Assembly: GCF_000585215.1 (NCBI RefSeq)
Contig: NZ_AONC01000037.1
Coordinates: forward strand, 1-64,000
Direction of reading: 5' to 3'
DNA from: Imhoffiella purpurea
GTDB taxonomy: Bacteria; Pseudomonadota; Gammaproteobacteria; Chromatiales; Chromatiaceae
DNA length: 64,000 bases
Positions 20,205 to 28,916 of this stretch are shown piece after piece. The position numbers and the translations under genes were made by a program. Position 1 is the stretch's first letter. Every line of letters starts with the position of its first letter. The notes under the pieces were generated by a model. It was not told the origin of the DNA and did not search any database. It saw only the letters and a list, made by a program, of their open reading frames with translations.

Positions 20205-21165
20205 ATGGCGGCGTTGCTCGATCAGGTGGAGCGCTATGCCGATGCAACCGGCGAGAGCTATTACCTGGTCACGAGCTGCACCAACATCGCCGGAATCGTG
20301 ATGGAGCATGCCCCTGGCCACGCACTTGCCCTGACCCGCCGCGCCCTGCTCTGGTCCCCGTCCGATGGCCATGCCTGGAGCATTCGCGCCACCGCCCTCG
20401 ACCGTCTGGGCCGTCCGGACCTGGCCGAGGCGGTGCTGTGGGAGGCGGTGCGCCGCATCCCTTCCAACGCCGTGCTCTACAACGCCCTCGCCCTCGCCGG
20501 GATCGGCCGCGGTGCGCTCGGCGAGGCCGAGGCCCTGCTACGCAAGGCCGCAGCCCTTGATCCTGACAGTGCGCCCACCTTCGTCGAGCTGGCGCGGGTG
20601 CTGTGGCTGCGGGGCTGCGCCGACGAAGCATTGAGCCTGCTGCGCGACTTCCTCGACCGCGCAGAGGATGCCGTTACCCTCTACACCCTTGCTCGGACCG
20701 GAGCGCCGGCCTGAGGCCCTGAGTTTGGTGGATACCGCACTCGCCGACCCTGCGGACGCCTATGCCCAGGTGGTGAAGGGGCTGGCGGTCCCTGAACATC
20801 GGGTTGAGATGATCGGGCGCGCCGAGCGCTTCGCCGGTTCTCTGCCGGTCCGCCTCGCCCTCAGCCCGCAGGATGTCGGCACCGGCCACTGGCGCGATCT
20901 GCTCGAGCGCTTCCCGGAGAGTCAGCACCTCACCCGGCTGGTGCAGATCGCTCGTGGACAGGCGGACGATTCGGCCATTCCCGCACTCTCCGCCTGGTGC
21001 AGTGAGCCGACCCGTTGGGACAATGGCTGGGACGCCTACCTCAAAAAGACGCTCCGCCGACACCTGGATGACGAGACGAGCCTGGTCGACCTTAGCTCCC
21101 TAGCCCACGATGCGCTCACCCAGGCGGTGGATGTCGGTCTGGATGCCGCGCCGCTAGCCGCCTGA
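20205..21165 (+). pseudogene. TPR-repeat gene broken by a frameshift
   Basis: The first part (20205-20714) encodes TPR-like helices: ALALTRRALLWSP, DLAEAVLWEAVRRIPSN, GEAEALLRKAAALDPDS and DEALSLLRDFLDRA. It ends with TLYTL before a premature stop. Continuous TPR-type coding resumes in the next frame (ERRPEALSLVDTALADPADAYA and on) to the stop at 21165, so a one-base shift lies near 20690-20710. The product would be a scaffold of unknown partner. No signal peptide is seen, and the start at 20205 is weak; homology may begin further upstream. It could be a sequencing error, but it adjoins another decayed gene, which favours a true pseudogene. Confidence 0.6.
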
Positions 21166-21553
21166 GCCGGCGCTGGCAGAACTCTCGCAAGCTGCCGGTG
21201 CACATGCGGCTGCAGTGCGAGGGAGCCCACTTTCCCATGAAAACTTCAGGTCTGTGTCTGTGATCACGAACGCACTCCGGCTGCGTTCCATCAAGGCGTG
21301 ACAAGGGGCTATCGACGGATGGATTCGCCACTCATCCGAACCGGTACCACACCGGCGGATTCCCGCCCTCGGTTACGGCAAAATGGGCGGATTCTCACCC
21401 ATCGCGAACGCAGCCACATCGCCTTGCATCGCGGCCACCCCCCGAATCATCAGGAATCTGCCCGTCTTCGCCCTTCCTGGCCCGCCCCTTGCTCACAGAT
21501 GCGGGATCCACCCGGATCGGCGAATCACCACACATCCACGTGAGGACAACAGC
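21166..21553. other. 388-nt intergenic region upstream of dctPQM
   Basis: No coding sequence is supported here. It contains the dyad GAACGCA, seven bases, TGCGTTC (21268-21288) and a shorter dyad CGGATG, eleven bases, CATCCG near 21316. The sigma-54-like promoter lies at 21478-21493. The arrangement of a distant dyad and a -24/-12 promoter suits enhancer-dependent control, but the activator is not in this window. Confidence 0.5.
21478..21493 (+). promoter_or_regulatory. Sigma-54-like promoter of dctPQM
   Basis: TGGCCCGCCCCTTGCT matches the -24/-12 consensus TGGCACRNNNNTTGCW at all specified positions but one, with GG and GC exactly 10 bases apart. The transcript would start about 12 bases downstream, about 50 bases before the dctP ATG. 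Sigma-54 control of C4-dicarboxylate transport genes is known elsewhere, which supports the reading; usage here is inferred. Confidence 0.6.
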
Positions 21554-22549
21554 ATGAAACGCACCCTAGCCGCATTCGCGCTCGCCGCGGCCTCCACGCT
21601 CATGGTCGGTCTGGCCAACGCCGCCGACGAACCCATCGTCATCAAGTTCTCGCACGTCGTCGCCGAGAACACGCCCAAGGGCAAGATGGCGAACAAGTTC
21701 AAGGAGCTGGTCGCGGAGCGCATGGGCGATCGGGTCGTCGTCGAGGTCTATCCGAACTCGCAGCTCTTCGGCGACGACAACGTGCTCGAGGCCATGCAGC
21801 TCGGCGACGTCCAGCTGGCCGCGCCCGCGCTCTCCAAGTTCGGTCGTTACACCGACAAGCTCGCGCTCTTCGACCTGCCCTTCCTGTTCGAGAACCTGGA
21901 CGCGGTCGACCGCTTCCAGCAAAGCGAGGCCGGGCAGAAGCTGCTCTCCTCGATGGAGAAGAAGGGGCTGATCGGCCTCGGCTACCTCCACAGCGGGCTC
22001 AAGCAGTTCAGCAGCAACAAGCCGCTGCACGTGCCCGAGGACGCCGCCGGAATGAAGTTCCGCATCATGTCCTCCGATGTGCTCGAGGCACAGTTCGAGG
22101 CGATCGACGCCATTCCGCTGAAGAAGCCCTTCTCCGAGGTCTTCACCCTGCTCCAGACCAAGGCGATCGACGGTCAGGAGAGCCCCTGGTCGAACACCTA
22201 CACCAAGAAGTTCTACGAGGTGCAGCCCTACATCACCGAGTCCAACCACGGCTTGCTCGACTACATGGTGGTGACCTCGGCCGAGTTCTGGATGGATCTG
22301 CCCGACGACCTGCGCGAACCGCTCAAGGCCGCCCTCGACGAGTCCATCGCCTACGGCAACCAGATCGCGCGCGACAAGGCGAACCAGGACCGCCAGGCGA
22401 TCATCGATTCCAATCGCACCGAGATCATCGAGCTGACCCCCGAGGAGCGCGCTCAGTGGGTGAAGGCCATGAAGCCGGTGTGGAAGCAGTTCGAGAAGGA
22501 GATCGGCGCGGATCTGATCGACGCAGCCTACGCCTCGAACCAGCCCTGA
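21554..22549 (+). CDS. dctP: TRAP transporter substrate-binding protein (DctP family)
   Basis: The 331-aa periplasmic protein binds an organic acid, probably a C4-dicarboxylate, and hands it to the DctQM membrane complex. It has a cleavable signal peptide ending LANA before ADEP. The DctP-family pieces are IVIKFSHVVAENTPKGKM, EVYPNSQLFGDDNVLEAMQLG, the substrate-binding arginine in GMKFRIMSSDVLEAQF, and QTKAIDGQESPWSNTYTKKF. GAGGACA lies upstream of the ATG at a good distance. It is followed by dctQ after 135 nt, then dctM and usp, so the four form an operon. The substrate is inferred from family similarity. Confidence 0.93.
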   Translation: MKRTLAAFALAAASTLMVGLANAADEPIVIKFSHVVAENTPKGKMANKFKELVAERMGDRVVVEVYPNSQLFGDDNVLEAMQLGDVQLAAPALSKFGRYTDKLALFDLPFLFENLDAVDRFQQSEAGQKLLSSMEKKGLIGLGYLHSGLKQFSSNKPLHVPEDAAGMKFRIMSSDVLEAQFEAIDAIPLKKPFSEVFTLLQTKAIDGQESPWSNTYTKKFYEVQPYITESNHGLLDYMVVTSAEFWMDLPDDLREPLKAALDESIAYGNQIARDKANQDRQAIIDSNRTEIIELTPEERAQWVKAMKPVWKQFEKEIGADLIDAAYASNQP

Positions 22550-22684
22550 TCCAGACCCTCGTCTTCCGACATCGTGCGATCGGGGTGGGCGTCTTGCGCC
22601 CGCCCCGAAGCCCATCCCAGCGGTTCGGCGACGGACCGCCCATGGGCGCCGGAACCCATCGCCCACCCCACCCGGACCTCTGAC

Positions 22685-23230
22685 ATGCTCCTTCGCCTAC
22701 TCAACAAGACCGAGGAGGCCGTCATCTCGCTCCTGCTGGTCGCCATGACGCTGCTGGTGTTCCTCGAGGTGATCCTGCGCTTCGTCTTCAACACCGGACT
22801 GACCTGGGGGCAGGAGGCGACGCTCTATCTGTCCGCCTGGTTCGTCCTCTTCGGCGTCTCCTATGGACTCAAGGTCGGCGCCCACATCGGGGTCGACGCC
22901 TTCGTCAGACTCTTCCCGCCACTCGGACAGCGGCTCATCAGCGTGCTCGCCATCCTGCTGTCGCTCGGCTACTGCGGTCTCTTCATCTACGGCGCCTGGA
23001 TCTATCTCGGCAAGATGCATCGTATCGGCATCGAACTGGAGGACATCCCGGTCCAGATCTGGATCGCACGGAGCATCCTGCTGGTCGGACTCGTCTTCCT
23101 CTCGATCCGCCTGCTGCTGCTGCTCTGGTCCGTCGTCACCGGCAAGGCGACCGGATTCAACAAGTCCGACGAGGCCGACGAGAGCCTGCATCTGGCCGAG
23201 GAAATCAAGCGCGAGGAGGCCCGGGCATGA
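22685..23230 (+). CDS. dctQ: TRAP transporter small permease DctQ
   Basis: The 181-aa protein has four hydrophobic helices and the DctQ signature region FLEVILRFVFNTGLTWGQEATLYLSAW, with a GVSYGLKVGAHIGVD turn typical of the small TRAP subunit. It sits in the inner membrane with DctM and takes substrate from DctP, driven by the ion gradient. The start at 22685 has no strong ribosome site, and an upstream in-frame region is non-conserved. The end overlaps dctM by four bases (ATGA), so the membrane subunits are translationally coupled. The C-terminal tail is charged and faces the cytoplasm. Confidence 0.9.
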   Translation: MLLRLLNKTEEAVISLLLVAMTLLVFLEVILRFVFNTGLTWGQEATLYLSAWFVLFGVSYGLKVGAHIGVDAFVRLFPPLGQRLISVLAILLSLGYCGLFIYGAWIYLGKMHRIGIELEDIPVQIWIARSILLVGLVFLSIRLLLLLWSVVTGKATGFNKSDEADESLHLAEEIKREEARA

Positions 23231-24627
23231 CCACGGCGACACTCTTTATACTGCTGTTCGGCTGCATGCTGCTCGGCATGCCGATCGCCATCGCGCTCGG
23301 CTTCTCCAGCATCGTCACCATCCTGCTGTTCTCCAACGACTCGCTGGCCTCGATCACGCTCAAGCTGTTCGAAGCCCTGTCCGGACACTACACGCTGCTG
23401 GCGATCCCATTCTTCATCCTCTCCTCGGCCTTCCTCTCGACCGGGGGCGTGGCCAAACGCCTGATTCGCTTCGCCACCGCCGTGGTCGGCCACATCAAGG
23501 GCGGACTGGCGATGGCCTCGGTGCTCGCCTGCATGCTGTTCGCCGCGGTCTCAGGATCCTCGCCGGCCACCGTCGCAGCCATCGGCACCATCGTCATCGT
23601 CGGCATGGTGCGCTCAGGCTATCCCAAGGAATTCGCCGCCGGGGTCATCACCAACGCGGGCACCCTGGGCATCCTCATTCCGCCGTCGATCGTCATGCTG
23701 GTCTATGCGGCGGCCACCGAGGTCTCGGCGGCGCGCATGTTCATGGCCGGATTCGTCCCCGGGCTCATGATGGGTCTGCTGCTGATGCTGGCCATCTACG
23801 TGGTCGCCCGGGTCAAGAAGCTGCCGTCCCAGCCCTGGCCCGGACTGCGCGAGATCATCGGCTCTGGCGTCAGCGCCTCGGGCGGCATCCTGCTGATCGT
23901 CATCGTGCTCGGCTCCATCTACGGCGGCGTGGCCAGCCCGACCGAGGCGGCTGCCGTGTCGGCCGTCTACGCCTTCCTGGTCGCCGTCATCGGCTACCGC
24001 GACATGGGGCCGCTCAAGGAAACCCCCTGGCGCAAGCAGAACGAGGGCTTCGGCTCCCTCATGGTCCGGAATCTGTGGCAGGTTCCGCTCGCACTCGGCC
24101 AGAGCTTCGCCCATCCGGAGGTCCGCAAGGTGGTCATGGACGCCGCCAAGGTCTCCATCATGCTGCTCTTCATCATCGCCAACGCCATGCTGTTCGCGCA
24201 CGTCCTGACCACCGAGCGCATCCCGCACCAGATCGCCGAGACCATCGTCCAATGGGGTCTCTCGCCCTGGATGTTCCTCATCGTGGTCAACATATTGCTG
24301 CTGATCGCCGGCAACTTCATGGAACCCTCGGCGATCCTGCTCATCATGGCGCCCATCCTCTTCCCCATCGCCATGCAGCTGGGGATCGATCCCATCCATC
24401 TCGGCATCATCATGGTCGTGAACATGGAGATCGGGATGCTGACGCCGCCGGTCGGACTCAATCTGTTCGTCACCGCCGGCATCACCGGAGAGAGCATGGG
24501 CTGGGTCATCAAGGCGGTGCTGCCCTGGATGCTGCTCCTGCTCGGCTTCCTGATGATGATCACCTATATCCCGGAGATTTCGCTGTTCCTGCCGAACTAT
24601 CTCGACAAGCTGCAGGGCTACAACTGA
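23227..24627 (+). CDS. dctM: TRAP transporter large permease DctM
   Basis: The 466-aa protein is the channel-forming TRAP subunit, with about twelve hydrophobic helices. It has family motifs such as VSGSSPATVAAIG, AGVITNAGTLGILIPPSIVML, ASPTEAAAVSAVYAF and NMEIGMLTPPVGLNLFV. It works with DctP and DctQ to take up C4-dicarboxylates or similar acids, using a sodium or proton gradient. Its ATG overlaps the dctQ stop. A hydrophilic insertion of about 50 residues around 250-300 is longer than in many homologues, as in the DctM proteins of other gammaproteobacteria. The stop is 32 nt before usp. Confidence 0.95.
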   Translation: MTTATLFILLFGCMLLGMPIAIALGFSSIVTILLFSNDSLASITLKLFEALSGHYTLLAIPFFILSSAFLSTGGVAKRLIRFATAVVGHIKGGLAMASVLACMLFAAVSGSSPATVAAIGTIVIVGMVRSGYPKEFAAGVITNAGTLGILIPPSIVMLVYAAATEVSAARMFMAGFVPGLMMGLLLMLAIYVVARVKKLPSQPWPGLREIIGSGVSASGGILLIVIVLGSIYGGVASPTEAAAVSAVYAFLVAVIGYRDMGPLKETPWRKQNEGFGSLMVRNLWQVPLALGQSFAHPEVRKVVMDAAKVSIMLLFIIANAMLFAHVLTTERIPHQIAETIVQWGLSPWMFLIVVNILLLIAGNFMEPSAILLIMAPILFPIAMQLGIDPIHLGIIMVVNMEIGMLTPPVGLNLFVTAGITGESMGWVIKAVLPWMLLLLGFLMMITYIPEISLFLPNYLDKLQGYN

Positions 24628-24659
24628 CCCCCAGGTTTCGATCAATAAGGTAACGACCG

Positions 24660-25160
24660 ATGAGCTTGCCGCCGAAATACACCCACATCCTCTACGCCAC
24701 GGATATCGGCCGCTATACCCGGCCGGTCTTCCGCAATGCGGTCGCCCTGGCCATCGCCACCGGCGCCCGCATCACCATGCTGCACGTGGTCGAGCCGCTG
24801 GGGAATACGGGACGCGCCGTGATCGGCGCCTATCTGCCGGACGTGGACGTGCACACGATCGAGCGCGACGCCTTGAAGGAGATCCTGGCGACCATGCACA
24901 AGCGTCTGACCAAGTTCTGCGCCGAGGAGATGAGCGCCAACCAGCAGAACGAATCGGAGATCGTCGAGGCACTGGAGGTCGCGACCGGGCTGCCGTCCGA
25001 GGAGATCATCCGCACCGCCGAGAACCGGCACGTCGATCTCATCGTCATGGGTACCTGCACCCACTCGCTCATGGGACGCGCGTCGGTCGGGTCGACCGCC
25101 CGCAAGGTGATCCAGCACAGCCACATCCCCGTGCTGATCGTGCCGAACCTGGTGCATTGA
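24660..25160 (+). CDS. Universal stress protein (UspA family), TRAP-associated
   Basis: The 166-aa cytoplasmic protein has the Usp fold: HILYATDIG at the N-terminus, IVMGTCTHSLMGRASVGSTARKV, and HIPVLIVPN at the C-terminus. The ATP-binding motif G-2x-G-9x-G(S/T) is altered, because the second glycine is threonine, but the final GST is kept. A Usp protein, TeaD, regulates the TeaABC TRAP transporter of Halomonas, so a regulatory role over DctPQM is plausible here. AAGGTAACG lies upstream of the ATG. A strong hairpin at 25164-25200 ends the operon. Confidence 0.87.
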   Translation: MSLPPKYTHILYATDIGRYTRPVFRNAVALAIATGARITMLHVVEPLGNTGRAVIGAYLPDVDVHTIERDALKEILATMHKRLTKFCAEEMSANQQNESEIVEALEVATGLPSEEIIRTAENRHVDLIVMGTCTHSLMGRASVGSTARKVIQHSHIPVLIVPNLVH

Positions 25161-25163
25161 GGC

Positions 25164-25200
25164 GACGGTCCGACGGGGGACGATGCCCCGTCGGACCGTC
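25164..25200. terminator. Bidirectional hairpin between usp and mtgA
   Basis: GACGGTCCGACGGGG (25164-25178) pairs perfectly with 25186-25200 across a seven-base loop. It starts three bases after the usp stop, and its far arm overlaps the mtgA stop codon. No T-run follows on either strand, so it may stabilise RNA ends instead of terminating by the classical mechanism. Confidence 0.65.
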
Positions 25201-25894
25201 ACAGCCGATCGAGATAGCTCGCCCCGCCCAGATTGGCCATCTGCTGCCGGATCCAGTCGGCCCGCTTCAGGACCCATGCACTCGGGCGGTCGACCCGATA
25301 GCGGACCGGATTGGGCAAGACGGCGGCAAGCAGGGATGCCTGTCCGGTGCCGATGGCCTGCACCGGCCGGTCGAAATACTGCCAGCTGGCGGCGCCGACG
25401 CCGAAGGTATCGGGGCCGAACTGAGCGATGTTGAGATAGACCTCGAGGATGCGCTGCTTCGACCAAAGCGTCTCGACGAGGAAGGTGAGCCAGACCTCCA
25501 GCCCCTTGCGAACATAGTCGCGTCCGGACCAGAGGAAGAGGTTCTTGGCCGTCTGCTGGCTGATGGTGCTGGCGCCGCGCAGTCTGCCGCCCGACTCGAA
25601 ACGCTCCAGCGCGCGACGGATCTCGACCAGATCGAATCCGCGGTGCTGCGGAAAGCGCTGATCCTCGGCCGCCATGACCGCCACGGCCATCTCGGGCGGG
25701 ATCCGGGACCAGTCGACCCATTCGTGACGGACATGGGCACCTTCGATCAAACCGAGCTTTCCGGCCAACCAATGCTGCAACATGAAGGACGAGGTGGGCG
25801 GATCCAGCCAGCGCAACGCCCCGACCGACACCAGCGAAAGGGCCAGGAAGCCACCGGCCAGCCATCCAGTCCACCGCAACAGCTTGCGCAACAT
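25199..25894 (-). CDS. mtgA: Monofunctional peptidoglycan glycosyltransferase
   Basis: The 231-aa protein is a family-51 glycosyltransferase that polymerises lipid II without a transpeptidase domain. A single N-terminal membrane helix (LAGGFLALSLVSVGALRWL) anchors it to the inner membrane. The catalytic glutamate is in MAAEDQRFPQHRGFD, and the second conserved block is GASTISQQTAKNLFLW, followed by KQRILEVYLNIAQFG. Length and motif order match E. coli MtgA (242 aa). The ATG at 25894 lies after GAGTGAAGGC. It converges on usp, sharing the hairpin. No obvious partner gene is nearby. Confidence 0.95.
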   Translation of the reverse strand: MLRKLLRWTGWLAGGFLALSLVSVGALRWLDPPTSSFMLQHWLAGKLGLIEGAHVRHEWVDWSRIPPEMAVAVMAAEDQRFPQHRGFDLVEIRRALERFESGGRLRGASTISQQTAKNLFLWSGRDYVRKGLEVWLTFLVETLWSKQRILEVYLNIAQFGPDTFGVGAASWQYFDRPVQAIGTGQASLLAAVLPNPVRYRVDRPSAWVLKRADWIRQQMANLGGASYLDRL

Positions 25895-26004
25895 GCCTTC
25901 ACTCCTCGGTTGGCCGATATCGACAGGCGTATGATAGCGGCGAACGCCTGTCCATCAGCTGAACGCCGATTGATCCACCCAGCCGGAAGACAATCGCCCA
26001 TCCC

Positions 26005-26035
26005 GCTGATTGCCGACCGCTGGAATCTGGAAGCT
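26005..26035. repeat. Heptad repeat locus upstream of ybaK
   Basis: In register: GCTGATT, GCCGACC, GCTGGAA, TCTGGAA, then GCT. The GCTGGAA unit is shared with the locus at 14551-14564. The run ends six bases before the ybaK ATG, and its GGAAG at 26029-26033 is placed like a Shine-Dalgarno. Confidence 0.7.
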
Positions 26036-26041
26036 CAACGC

Positions 26042-26524
26042 ATGAAACCCGCCAAAGAACCCGTCACCCAAGCCGTTCGCGCCTTGCGCACCGCCAAGAT
26101 CGCCTTCGAGGGGCATCCCTATACCTATGTCGATGGTGGAGGCACGAGACAGTTCGCCGAGGAGATGGGCGTGGACGAGCATCTGGTGATCAAGACGCTC
26201 ATCATGGAGGACGACAAGGGCAATCCGATGATCGTGCTGATGCACGGCGATCGCCAGGTCTCGACCCAGTCCCTGGCGCGCGCGATCGGTGTCAAACGCA
26301 TCGCACCCTGCGATCCCAAGATCGCCGACAAACACTCGGGGTATCAGGTCGGGGGCACCTCGCCCTTCGGCACCAAGCGAGACATGCCCGTCTACTGCGA
26401 GCGCGGCATTGCCGATCTGCCGCGCATCTATATCAACGGCGGCAAACGCGGCTACATCATCTCGCTCGATACCCAGGACGCACTGCGTTTGCTGCAGCCC
26501 ACGCTGGTCGAGATGGCGGCTTGA
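26042..26524 (+). CDS. ybaK: Cys-tRNA(Pro)/Cys-tRNA(Cys) deacylase YbaK
   Basis: The 160-aa protein hydrolyses mischarged Cys-tRNA(Pro), protecting translation. It carries the family features: TPAT-like N-terminal helix (VTQAVRALRTAKIAF), the catalytic lysine strand VIKTLIMED, GDRQVSTQSLARAIG, the substrate-binding TSPFGTK loop and RIYINGGKRGYIISL. The start at 26042 follows a heptad repeat whose GGAAG serves as the only good ribosome site. Upstream in-frame sequence is not conserved. It converges on the RpfE-like gene with a 17-nt gap. Length and motifs are normal. Confidence 0.93.
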   Translation: MKPAKEPVTQAVRALRTAKIAFEGHPYTYVDGGGTRQFAEEMGVDEHLVIKTLIMEDDKGNPMIVLMHGDRQVSTQSLARAIGVKRIAPCDPKIADKHSGYQVGGTSPFGTKRDMPVYCERGIADLPRIYINGGKRGYIISLDTQDALRLLQPTLVEMAA

Positions 26525-26541
26525 CGCCCTGGAAGTTGGAC

Positions 26542-27582
26542 TCAGGACGCGTCTGGCCGGCCGAGCTGCAGACGGGAGCCGAATCCGACCCTACGCCAGA
26601 AACGGCGCAGATGTCGGCGGCCCACCGCCCATTGCTGGCCATCGCATGTCTGAATCTCGAGGACGGAAAGATGCCTTCGCCGCACTTCCACCTCCATGCG
26701 GAGCATCCATGCCTCGAGCGCCTCCAGGCCCGAGGCCCAAGCATCGAGATCATGCGCCCGGAGCGCATTCCAGAGACTGTCCCAGAACACCAGTGTTCCG
26801 CCTTGCCCCATTACAGGCTCTGGCAACGCCTCCTCCGACCGCATCGTCGTCAGCCCAGCCAGACGCCCCAGGCCGAATAGGAGTGGATGATCGCCGACGA
26901 CGGCGTCGAGATCGGTCTCGACATGCCCGGGCAGCCGGCCGCCGCCCCAGGTCCAGATGCCGCTGATGCTCGGACGGCCCTGATCCATGCGCGCCTGATT
27001 GACCGGATGGGCATGGAAGAGCATCTGGATCTCGTTGAGGAGGCTCGACCAGCGCCTCGATTCGGGCGTCCTGGGGCGTAGCGGATCGAGCGGCTGGCCA
27101 AGGAGGCGATGAAGCGGGATCTCGGGGGGAGGCGGCTCGCCTTCGACGCGGAGATACCAGCGAGCCGGTGTCGGCGCGATCAGATGGAGCCCCTCGTCCG
27201 CGAAATGGGCGTTGAAACCCTCGATCAAGGCATCGGCCTCGGGCGGAGTCGGCGCGAAGGCTTCGCCGGCGAAGAGCAGCAGGCGATCGCGGTCCGGACG
27301 CAAATGGATGGGATCGGCATGCAGCCAATAGGCGTCCGGCTCGACCTCCACGCCCTCACCCAGGAGGGAAATCGGAGCGGACGGCAGATCCCGCTCGTCG
27401 GCATGATGCAGGCCGAAGGCGTCGAACAGCAGGGCGAAGGGATCGCGTGGTTCGGCCCCGCTCCGATCGGCGCGTCCCAGCAAACGCTCGATCGCGGCGA
27501 CGGACGGCATCGGTTGCGGCAGGACCGGCAAGGGACCGAGCAGACCGGGACAGAGGAGTCGGATACTGGCTGAGGCTGTCAT
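26542..27582 (-). CDS. RpfE-like / phosphoglycerate-mutase-related protein
   Basis: The 346-aa protein resembles the conserved family annotated as regulatory protein RpfE in Xanthomonas, distantly related to cofactor-independent phosphoglycerate mutase. The recognisable block is LLNEIQMLFHAHPVNQAR followed by a GIWTWGGGRLPG motif. Residues around it are rich in Pro and Leu. The biochemical role of the family is unknown. The ATG at 27582 is taken because the hydrophobic start MTASASIRLLCPG follows; a GTG at 27615 is in frame. It is downstream of metZ with a 44-nt gap and may be the last gene of that block. Confidence 0.65.
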   Translation of the reverse strand: MTASASIRLLCPGLLGPLPVLPQPMPSVAAIERLLGRADRSGAEPRDPFALLFDAFGLHHADERDLPSAPISLLGEGVEVEPDAYWLHADPIHLRPDRDRLLLFAGEAFAPTPPEADALIEGFNAHFADEGLHLIAPTPARWYLRVEGEPPPPEIPLHRLLGQPLDPLRPRTPESRRWSSLLNEIQMLFHAHPVNQARMDQGRPSISGIWTWGGGRLPGHVETDLDAVVGDHPLLFGLGRLAGLTTMRSEEALPEPVMGQGGTLVFWDSLWNALRAHDLDAWASGLEALEAWMLRMEVEVRRRHLSVLEIQTCDGQQWAVGRRHLRRFWRRVGFGSRLQLGRPDAS

Positions 27583-27626
27583 TCCGATAAGGGGGTGTCG
27601 ACCCGCCGAGACCACGCAGGGCGCGC

Positions 27627-28916
27627 TCAGGATCGGGGAAGTCCCCGAGCCAGATCGGCCTGGATGTCCCCGACGCTCTCGAGCCCGACGGCGACTCGGA
27701 TCAGGCCGTCGCCGATCCCGGCCGCGGCACGTTCCTCGGGCTTGAGACGCCCATGGGTCGTGCTCCCTGGATGGGTGATGGTGGTCTTGACATCGCCCAG
27801 GTTGGCGGTGATGGAGATGAGTCGGGTGGCGTCGATCAGGCTCCAGGCGGCCGGCTTGCCGCCGCGCACGTCGAAGGAGACGATGCCCCCACCGGTCCGC
27901 TGCTGGGTCCCGACCAGGGCATGCTGGGGATGATCGGCGAGCCCGGGATAGTAGACCCGCTCCACGGCGGGCTGCTCCAGCAGCCAGATGGCCAGCTTGG
28001 CCGCGCGCTCGGAATGGGCCAGCATGCGCAGTTCGAGCGTCTCCAGACCCTTGAGGAAGACCCAGGCGTTGAAGGGACTCATGGTCGGACCGGCGGTACG
28101 CAGTACCCCGAAGACCTCCTCGCCCACCAGCTTGCGGTCGCCGACGACCGCGCCGCCGACGCAGCGTCCCTGTCCGTCCAGATATTTGGTCGCCGAATGC
28201 ACCACCAGGTCCGCCCCCAACTCCAGCGGACGCTGCAGCGCCGGGGTGCAGAAGCAGTTGTCGACCGCGAGCAGACAGCCGTGTCGATGGGCGATCTCGG
28301 CCAGACGGGACAGATCGGCCATCTCGGTGAGCGGGTTGGACGGGGTCTCGCAGAAGAAGAGACGGGTGCGCGGATCGACCGCCGCCTCCCAGGCGTCCGG
28401 GTCGCTCAGCGGGACATAGTCGGTCTCGATGCCGAAGCGCGCCAGATACTTGTTGAACAGCATGGTGGTGCTGCCGAAGAGACTGCGCGAGGAGAGGATG
28501 CGGTCGCCCTGCTTCAGCAGCCCCATGCAGACGGCGAGGATGGCCGACATGCCCGAGGCGGTGGCGACGCAGCTCTCGCCGCCCTCCAGCGCGGCGAGAC
28601 GCTCCTCGAAGGCCCGCACCGTAGGGTTGGTGAAACGCGAATAGATGTTGCCGGGCACGTCTCCGGCGAAGCGGGCGGCCGCCTCGGCGGCGCTGGAGAA
28701 GACGAAGCTGGAGGTGGTGAAAATCGGCTCGGCGTGCTCGCTCTCAGGGGTGCGCAGATGGCCGGTGCGGATGGCGCGAGTGGCGAAGCCGACCTCGGAG
28801 CCGGCGATCGCGGGCTCGGAATCCGGCCGGGCCGGATCCGAATCGAATGTCTCAGTAGTCGTTGTGGAGGTCAATGGCGCTCTCGTTGGTCGGAAGCCGC
28901 GTCTCCTTGGCGGCAT
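27627..28916 (-). CDS. metZ: O-succinylhomoserine sulfhydrylase
   Basis: The 429-aa PLP enzyme makes homocysteine from O-succinylhomoserine and sulfide in methionine synthesis. Family landmarks are [38 protein letters not shown], the PLP lysine in [11 protein letters not shown], and the C-terminal [20 protein letters not shown]. The start is uncertain: ATG 28916 lies within purF (65-nt overlap) with a distant GGAGG, while a TTG at 28874 has GAGAG close by. Conserved sequence starts near residue 42, so either is possible. It follows purF as in Pseudomonas. Direct sulfhydrylation suits an organism with sulfide available. Confidence 0.93.
   Translation of the reverse strand: MPPRRRGFRPTRAPLTSTTTTETFDSDPARPDSEPAIAGSEVGFATRAIRTGHLRTPESEHAEPIFTTSSFVFSSAAEAAARFAGDVPGNIYSRFTNPTVRAFEERLAALEGGESCVATASGMSAILAVCMGLLKQGDRILSSRSLFGSTTMLFNKYLARFGIETDYVPLSDPDAWEAAVDPRTRLFFCETPSNPLTEMADLSRLAEIAHRHGCLLAVDNCFCTPALQRPLELGADLVVHSATKYLDGQGRCVGGAVVGDRKLVGEEVFGVLRTAGPTMSPFNAWVFLKGLETLELRMLAHSERAAKLAIWLLEQPAVERVYYPGLADHPQHALVGTQQRTGGGIVSFDVRGGKPAAWSLIDATRLISITANLGDVKTTITHPGSTTHGRLKPEERAAAGIGDGLIRVAVGLESVGDIQADLARGLPRS

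Noticed and set aside
21116-21331. Small minus-strand ORF downstream of the TPR remnant
   Set aside because: No ribosome site, no similarity I recognise, and it lies across a control region.
28852-28916. Frameshift between purF and metZ
   Set aside because: Both proteins are complete; the overlap is explained by start choice for metZ.
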